Shown here one piece after another: positions 7,101 through 9,390 of a DNA stretch of 9,390 nt. The stretch is from Streptomyces sp. NRRL B-24484 (lineage in GTDB: Bacteria; Actinomycetota; Actinomycetes; Streptomycetales; Streptomycetaceae), in assembly GCF_000717715.1 (NCBI RefSeq), contig NZ_JOAI01000091.1, positions 1 through 9,390 of the forward strand, given 5' to 3'. Below the pieces are notes generated by a model. It saw nothing but the letters and a program-made list of their open reading frames with translations. It had not been told where the DNA came from and ran no database searches. The translations under genes and the position numbers were made by a program. Positions within the stretch are counted from its first letter, which is position 1; every line of letters begins with the position of its first letter.

Positions 7101-8739
7101 CAAGGGCTACTCCCCCTGGGGGCCTGGGGGCCGCGCGGACGTAGACATATTCGGGCCGCCACCAGGAGGCGTCTCCCTCGGCCCCTGGCACCATGATGCT
7201 TCCGGAAAGACCGTCTGCGACTTCCAGGCAACCGTCAAGGTCACCGGTACGTTCGACTACTACCTGCGGACCTGCCCGGAGGCAAACCTCACTATCGCGG
7301 CGTGCCAGGGAAAGTACGCGACCTGGGACGTGCTTCAACTCGCACCGCAGACCGTCGACGCACAGGTCGAGACGACCCTGCAGGCGGTGTGGGAGGACTG
7401 GCGGAGGGCCCACACCACGTCAGGCCTCCTCGACGAGATGGGCGCCCAATGGTGGGGCGGCATCAAGAAGTGCTTCACCAACCCATTCGGGTTCGACGCC
7501 GACTGCGCATGGTCCGTCGCGATGGTCATCCCTGTGACCGATCTGGTTGCAGCTGGAAAGGTGGTGCTGGCCTACCGGGTCGCCGTCGAGACCGGTATCG
7601 GAATCGAGAGCGCCACCGCGGCCGTCATCGCGAGCCTGGGCACCATCAAGGGCGGCGAGGCCCTTGCCAAGATCAACGCCACGACCAAGGCGGTCAAAGA
7701 CATCCGCGCCGCCCTCGCCGAGGGGAAGAGCGCCGACGAGGCACTGGCAGCTCTCGGCAAGGTCAAGGACGTCGACCCCGCCCTGGTTGACCGGTTGGCA
7801 ACCGAGCGCGACATCGCGGTGTACGGCCGTACCTGTCCGACTGTCCTGCCTGGCAGCCGCAACAGTTTCCCTGCCGGCACCGAGGTGTTGATGGGAGACG
7901 GTACAACCCGTCCCATCGAGACCATCCGGGTCGGCGAGGTGGTGACCGCGGCGGACCCTGTTACCGGGGCCAGCGGCCCGCACGCAGTCACGAACACCAT
8001 TTACACCCCGGACGACCTCAACTTCACCGAACTGACAGTTGATCCCGGCAACGGGCAACAGGGATCCGTCACCGCCACCGACCACCACCCGTTCTGGGTG
8101 GAGTCCGCCCGTGCCTGGACCGACGCAGCGAGCGTCAAGGTCGGCGACACTCTGCGCACCGACACCGGCGCCACTGCGCAGGTCGCGTCGATCCGGCACT
8201 GGACCGCACTGCAGCCGGCCTACAACCTGACCGTCGCTGACCTGCACACGTACTACGTGATGGCGGGTTCCGTCCCGCTTCTGACCCACAACCTCGACTG
8301 CTTCGACCAGATCCAGAGCATCGCGAACAGGCTTCCCAACTGGGTTAAGGGCGCCAAGACTCGCGGGTTCATTCTGACACCTCAAGCGGACGGTTCGATG
8401 GAGGAGGGGGTGGCCCTTGTGAGCGGATACAACGGGGACAAGGATGCGATCAATTCCTACTTCGTGTCCCTCGGCGTGCCTGATGGCCTCTCGATAGTCG
8501 CCGATGTGGAGGTGAAGCTTGCGTGGAAAATGCGAAACAAGGGGGTGGAAAACCTGGAAATCGTGATCAACAAGCCCGCCGGCCCGTGCACGGGTCTGTA
8601 CTCCTGCACCGCAGCGGTGCCGGCCATCCTGCCCGAAGGGTACACTCTGACCGTCTGGTACAAGGATGAGTTCGGCGTTCTCGCAAAGGATCCTGTCCCC
8701 CTGGTGGGGAAGGCCGCGCCTCTCCGACCGAATGGGTGA
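4141..8739 (+). CDS. Secreted ALF-repeat polymorphic toxin with Hint and SCP1.201/DddA-like deaminase tip
   Basis: The 1532-residue protein has modular polymorphic-toxin architecture. Residues 1-34 are a signal peptide ending in PAAA. Four ALF repeats (about 47-235) precede an Ala-rich coiled coil (about 244-580); four more ALF repeats (about 591-782) precede a second Ala-rich coiled coil (about 784-940). Residues 941-1240 form a linker with several cysteines and a hydrophobic segment near 1125-1168. A polymorphic-toxin Hint domain (about 1241-1384) follows: SFPAGTEVLM with Ser1242 at the nucleophile position, TDHHPFWV with His1316, and a terminal LLTHN. The tip (1387-1532) resembles SCP1.201-like cytidine deaminases, including the DNA deaminase DddA: VEVKLAWKMR with Glu1457, then INKPAGPC-x5-C (Cys1483, Cys1489) and ILPEGYTLTV. 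The zinc-ligand His expected in HVE is Asp1455. The presumed role is release of the tip by Hint autocleavage and deamination of nucleic-acid cytosine in a rival. The ATG follows GGAAGG (4121-4126) at a rather long 14 bases. The tip is less GC-rich than the stalk. Confidence 0.88.
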   Translation: MKITRPYWRIPRQAAVGIAAGGLIAGLLAVPAAADTAPEIGPIADRVAAVTAWRDGGDAVKRAAETALTGSDADVSTFLASGRQAASAADLRATVEGLVAVAGPQVRAAAQRALAGSTADAQAFLATGYKHPFEDDQRLKLTQIMSSGGPAVRKAAGLALDGGIDTVNAFLATGRYRAQEDDDRLKLSKLQSTGGPEVRAAASLALNGTVDDIREFLRYGYQTAAAHDAETLTVSQLVDLTQNAVDQAGEQARAASEAADKALAASALAKQSAEKAAAETKAAKGDAKKASEAAARAADAAKRAAAAAKAASDAADRANAAAGQAADAAADAARASALAGNAAAQAQDAATKAAGNAADAQKAKDAAVAAKKLAGDAKTVGERAQWAVHASDEAGKASAAAQQAADNSDAAAAAALDAANQAGVSDEARDRARNAANNARSAAAEAKRACAQVATIAAEAKAAAADAQRAADSSSGHAAAAAAAAEEAAAHAGDAARAAATAQAAAAAAKTAADTASQAASQAHTVADIARASDTERLASRKAAEVASAQEAYFDEAAKAKQAAWESGKASQLAAETQQLLTDATAPGVDPSVAVAKGRLVAVRLLTAGGPWTQIAAQTALEGHDADVLAFLSSDLALGRERDDRSAAAARAAASTTLPQRLAAETASVGTLEQVHDFLAHGTYPGKDDDDRLALTKIMSSGGPRVRAAAGEALNGTIDDVRAFLATGQYTARDDDNRLAVTQALSAGGPEVQAAAQAVLSGPTSGFAPFLAIGLPRARQRDAANAAHIAAIASALQTIDEGAALSRQYAAQAAQSYATARGAASEAAGYANQAQTSATEAADWAAKAAESARQAKASADQAAAYAAQARAAVDRADDAVSRADYSAAQAAVSAGEAHDFAAKAKESAEKARAAKLAAQASAAEAHKAAIDAYNIAYQKMQDGNAAGEEESRSAMVSDDGHVSFVQSVPRGDVQYKIVKENSEDVCSKGYSPWGPGGRADVDIFGPPPGGVSLGPWHHDASGKTVCDFQATVKVTGTFDYYLRTCPEANLTIAACQGKYATWDVLQLAPQTVDAQVETTLQAVWEDWRRAHTTSGLLDEMGAQWWGGIKKCFTNPFGFDADCAWSVAMVIPVTDLVAAGKVVLAYRVAVETGIGIESATAAVIASLGTIKGGEALAKINATTKAVKDIRAALAEGKSADEALAALGKVKDVDPALVDRLATERDIAVYGRTCPTVLPGSRNSFPAGTEVLMGDGTTRPIETIRVGEVVTAADPVTGASGPHAVTNTIYTPDDLNFTELTVDPGNGQQGSVTATDHHPFWVESARAWTDAASVKVGDTLRTDTGATAQVASIRHWTALQPAYNLTVADLHTYYVMAGSVPLLTHNLDCFDQIQSIANRLPNWVKGAKTRGFILTPQADGSMEEGVALVSGYNGDKDAINSYFVSLGVPDGLSIVADVEVKLAWKMRNKGVENLEIVINKPAGPCTGLYSCTAAVPAILPEGYTLTVWYKDEFGVLAKDPVPLVGKAAPLRPNG
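4279..4845 (+). repeat. First ALF repeat array (four units)
   Basis: Four units of about 45 codons share the pattern GGPxVRxAAxxALxGxxxDVxxFLATGxxxxxxDD. The third and fourth are the clearest (SSGGPAVRKAAGLALDGG and STGGPEVRAAASLALNGT, each followed by a DD-rich hinge). This is the ALF short repeat (Pfam PF03752, unknown function) of actinobacterial secreted proteins. It probably forms a helical, elongated stalk. Confidence 0.85.
4870..5880 (+). other. First Ala-rich coiled-coil stalk
   Basis: About 337 codons are dominated by Ala, Lys, Glu, Asp and Gln in heptad-like spacing (for example AAKGDAKKASEAAARAADAA), with no proline until about TDATAPG at the end. It should be a long continuous helix or coiled coil. 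GC reaches 80% in the line 5041-5100 by hand count. Confidence 0.75.
5911..6489 (+). repeat. Second ALF repeat array (four units)
   Basis: Four further ALF units mirror the first array. The best are MSSGGPRVRAAAGEALNGT (compare MSSGGPAVRKAAGLALDGG of array one) and SAGGPEVQAAAQAVLSGP. The second unit (AAASTTLPQRLAAETASVGT) is the most diverged. The match of unit three to unit three suggests the whole array was duplicated as a block. Confidence 0.85.
6490..6960 (+). other. Second Ala-rich coiled-coil stalk
   Basis: About 157 codons of Ala-rich helix with Tyr and Gln at intervals (for example YAAQAAQSYATARGAASEAA), roughly half the length of the first coil. It ends near YQKMQDG, where the Cys-containing linker begins. 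Confidence 0.75.
7861..8292 (+). other. Polymorphic-toxin Hint domain (autocleavage module)
   Basis: Residues 1241-1384 of the toxin. Hint hallmarks are present in order: S-F-P-A-G-T-E-V at the start (Ser1242 at the nucleophile position), TATDHHPFWV in the middle (TxxH with His1316), NLTVADLHTYYV, and LLTHN at the end. In polymorphic toxins this domain immediately precedes the toxic tip and is thought to cleave it free. The residue after the terminal Asn is Leu, so cleavage rather than protein splicing is expected. Confidence 0.88.
8299..8736 (+). other. SCP1.201/DddA-like deaminase toxin tip, with an altered zinc-ligand motif
   Basis: Residues 1387-1532 of the toxin. The order of motifs fits the SCP1.201 deaminase clade: SGYNGDKDAINSYF, then [D]VEVKLAWKMR, VINKPAGPC-x5-C, and PAILPEGYTLTVWY. 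Known members have His-Val-Glu, where His and the two later Cys bind zinc and Glu is catalytic. Here GAT (8503-8505) gives Asp1455 in place of His. The Cys spacing is x5, wider than the x2 in DddA but the same as other family members I recall. Hand counts give 58% GC (8401-8460) and 53% (8521-8580), well below the stalk. Confidence 0.75.
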
Positions 8740-8745
8740 TCGACA

Positions 8746-9294
8746 GTGCTTCTCAATGTTCATATCGACGGTCAATGGCGCTGCGGTACGACCCCGGAGG
8801 AGAAGTCTCGGCTGATCTCTGAGGTTTTCTGGATTCTTGCCGAGAAAGGGAGTGGAGGTCCGGACTGGAGACCTGGAGAGATCGCCTGGTTCTCTTTTTC
8901 CGAGCGGCCGAACGGTGATTCCGGCTGGCCCGACAACTGCTTGGCGGTGTCCGTCAACGTATCCACCGGGTACGGTGGCCTGGTCTGGTTCTTCAACAAC
9001 GAGAAGAAGGGCGGTGTGTATGGCAGGACCTGGGTGTCCGACAATCCCGAGCCGCCCGATTTCGATCCCCAGGTCGTGTCGGATCCCGGTTATCCACTGT
9101 TTCATGACCCGGCCAGCACCCTCCCGATTGATCAGGTGCGCCGGGCCGTCGAAGAATATGTTCGCGTCGGTACCGGAGACCGCCCCAAGTCCGTTGGCTG
9201 GATTGGCGGAGCCATGAGCGGACAACGCGATGACCGGGAGCCGGTGATCGGCACGGTCGAAGAACCTGAAATCGACTGGGACAGCCTCCGCTAG
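8746..9294 (+). CDS. Imm1-like immunity protein for the deaminase toxin
   Basis: The 182-residue product is cytoplasmic (no signal peptide, no membrane segment) and acidic. Its position, six bases after the toxin stop, is that of a cognate immunity gene. The sequence fits the Imm1 family (Pfam PF14430), which is known to partner SCP1.201-like deaminase toxins: an N-terminal strand-helix unit, an aromatic middle (GYGGLVWFFNNEKKGG), and the C-terminal STLPIDQVRRAVEEYV...DRPKSVGW that typically closes Imm1 proteins. It presumably binds the tip and blocks its active site. The GTG start follows GGGTGA at the toxin stop, suggesting translational coupling. Beyond residue 152 there is an extra 30-residue acidic tail (GTVEEPEIDW), and the TAG stop abuts the next insertion sequence, so the native C-terminus may have been altered. 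Hand-counted GC is 59% over 8761-8940. Confidence 0.8.
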   Translation: MLLNVHIDGQWRCGTTPEEKSRLISEVFWILAEKGSGGPDWRPGEIAWFSFSERPNGDSGWPDNCLAVSVNVSTGYGGLVWFFNNEKKGGVYGRTWVSDNPEPPDFDPQVVSDPGYPLFHDPASTLPIDQVRRAVEEYVRVGTGDRPKSVGWIGGAMSGQRDDREPVIGTVEEPEIDWDSLR

Positions 9295-9390
9295 GGCGTG
9301 TTTCGAAAGTGCTGGTCAGAGCCATTCGTTGATGGCCGCGACCAGCACGGTCGCCTCGTAGCGCACGGCCAACTTGTCGTACCGCGTGGC
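9291..9390 (-). mobile_element. Second IS5-type insertion sequence, partial (left end)
   Basis: Just after the immunity stop codon the sequence GGCGTGTTTCGAAAG (from 9295) looks like the terminal repeat of a Streptomyces IS5-type element, followed within about 20 bases by the end of a transposase gene. The junction bases CTAG (9291-9294) may be the target site, and they contain the TAG stop of the immunity gene. The rest of the element lies outside the window, so the repeat and any target duplication cannot be confirmed. Confidence 0.65.
9316..9390 (-). CDS. IS5-type transposase, C-terminal 24 residues only
   Basis: The minus strand reads ATRYDKLAVRYEAT, then VLVAAINEWL and a TGA stop (9316-9318). 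This is the well-known C-terminus of IS5-type transposases in Streptomyces, where RYDKLA follows the last catalytic Glu region. The gene is cut by the window edge, so its completeness is unknown. It is a different family member from the transposase at 476-1246. Confidence 0.85.
   Translation of the reverse strand, partial: ATRYDKLAVRYEATVLVAAINEWL

Noticed and set aside
4342..7413. Long minus-strand open frame (1023 codons) opposite the toxin stalk
   Set aside because: The translation is Gly/Val/Leu/Arg low complexity arising from the Ala-rich codons (GCC/GCG) of the coiled coil on the other strand; no motif or ribosome site was found.
7861..8292. Hint domain as a splicing intein
   Set aside because: No homing endonuclease region is present, it sits directly before a toxin tip, and the residue after the terminal His-Asn is Leu rather than Cys, Ser or Thr, so autocleavage is the better reading.
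7420..9225. Minus-strand open frame (601 codons) spanning the Hint, tip and immunity gene
   Set aside because: It crosses two well-supported plus-strand genes whose domains are recognisable, and its own translation has no recognisable family.

Overview
The window looks like an accessory locus of a high-GC actinomycete, most likely Streptomyces or a close relative. Codon third positions are strongly G/C, and several protein types are typical of that group: ALF-repeat secreted proteins, secreted trypsin-fold proteins with a beta-propeller, and IS5-type DDE transposases with this sequence style. No gene in the window identifies a species.

Layout: (1) 1-101 is flank, possibly with the tail of a gene cut by the window edge. 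(2) About 102-1290 is an IS5-type insertion sequence bounded by a perfect 13-bp inverted repeat (102-114 / 1278-1290). Besides its minus-strand DDE transposase (476-1246), it encloses a convergent plus-strand gene for a 102-residue hypothetical protein (183-491) that overlaps the transposase 3' end by 16 nt. (3) 1291-1840 has no gene I can support. A promoter-like element (TTGACT-N18-TAGCGT, 1846-1875) with a 14-bp palindrome over its -10 lies just before the next gene. (4) 1923-4004 encodes a secreted trypsin-fold protein with a C-terminal beta-propeller. Its catalytic His and Ser are replaced by Gly and Thr, so it should be a pseudoprotease. (5) A strong GC hairpin (4022-4064) separates it from (6) 4141-8739, a 1532-residue secreted polymorphic toxin. 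Its order is signal peptide, four ALF repeats, Ala-rich coiled coil, four more ALF repeats, second Ala-rich coiled coil, Cys-containing linker, polymorphic-toxin Hint domain, then a C-terminal tip resembling the SCP1.201/DddA-like deaminases. (7) Six bases later, 8746-9294 encodes an Imm1-like immunity protein. (8) The immunity stop codon abuts the end of a second IS5-type element whose transposase C-terminus (minus strand) runs off the window at 9390.

Reading of the locus: the toxin and immunity genes form a classic polymorphic toxin/immunity pair. The Hint domain would release the deaminase tip by autocleavage, and the Imm1-like protein would protect the producer. The tip and immunity gene have clearly lower GC (hand counts about 53-62% per 60-nt line) than the toxin stalk (80% in a sampled line), as expected for exchange of the toxic tip together with its immunity gene. 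Insertion sequences on both sides fit a mobile, accessory region.

The most interesting details are that the deaminase zinc-ligand motif expected as H-V-E reads D-V-E (a single-base difference, CAT to GAT), that the neighbouring secreted 'protease' has lost two catalytic residues, and that an IS5-type element appears to carry a passenger gene.
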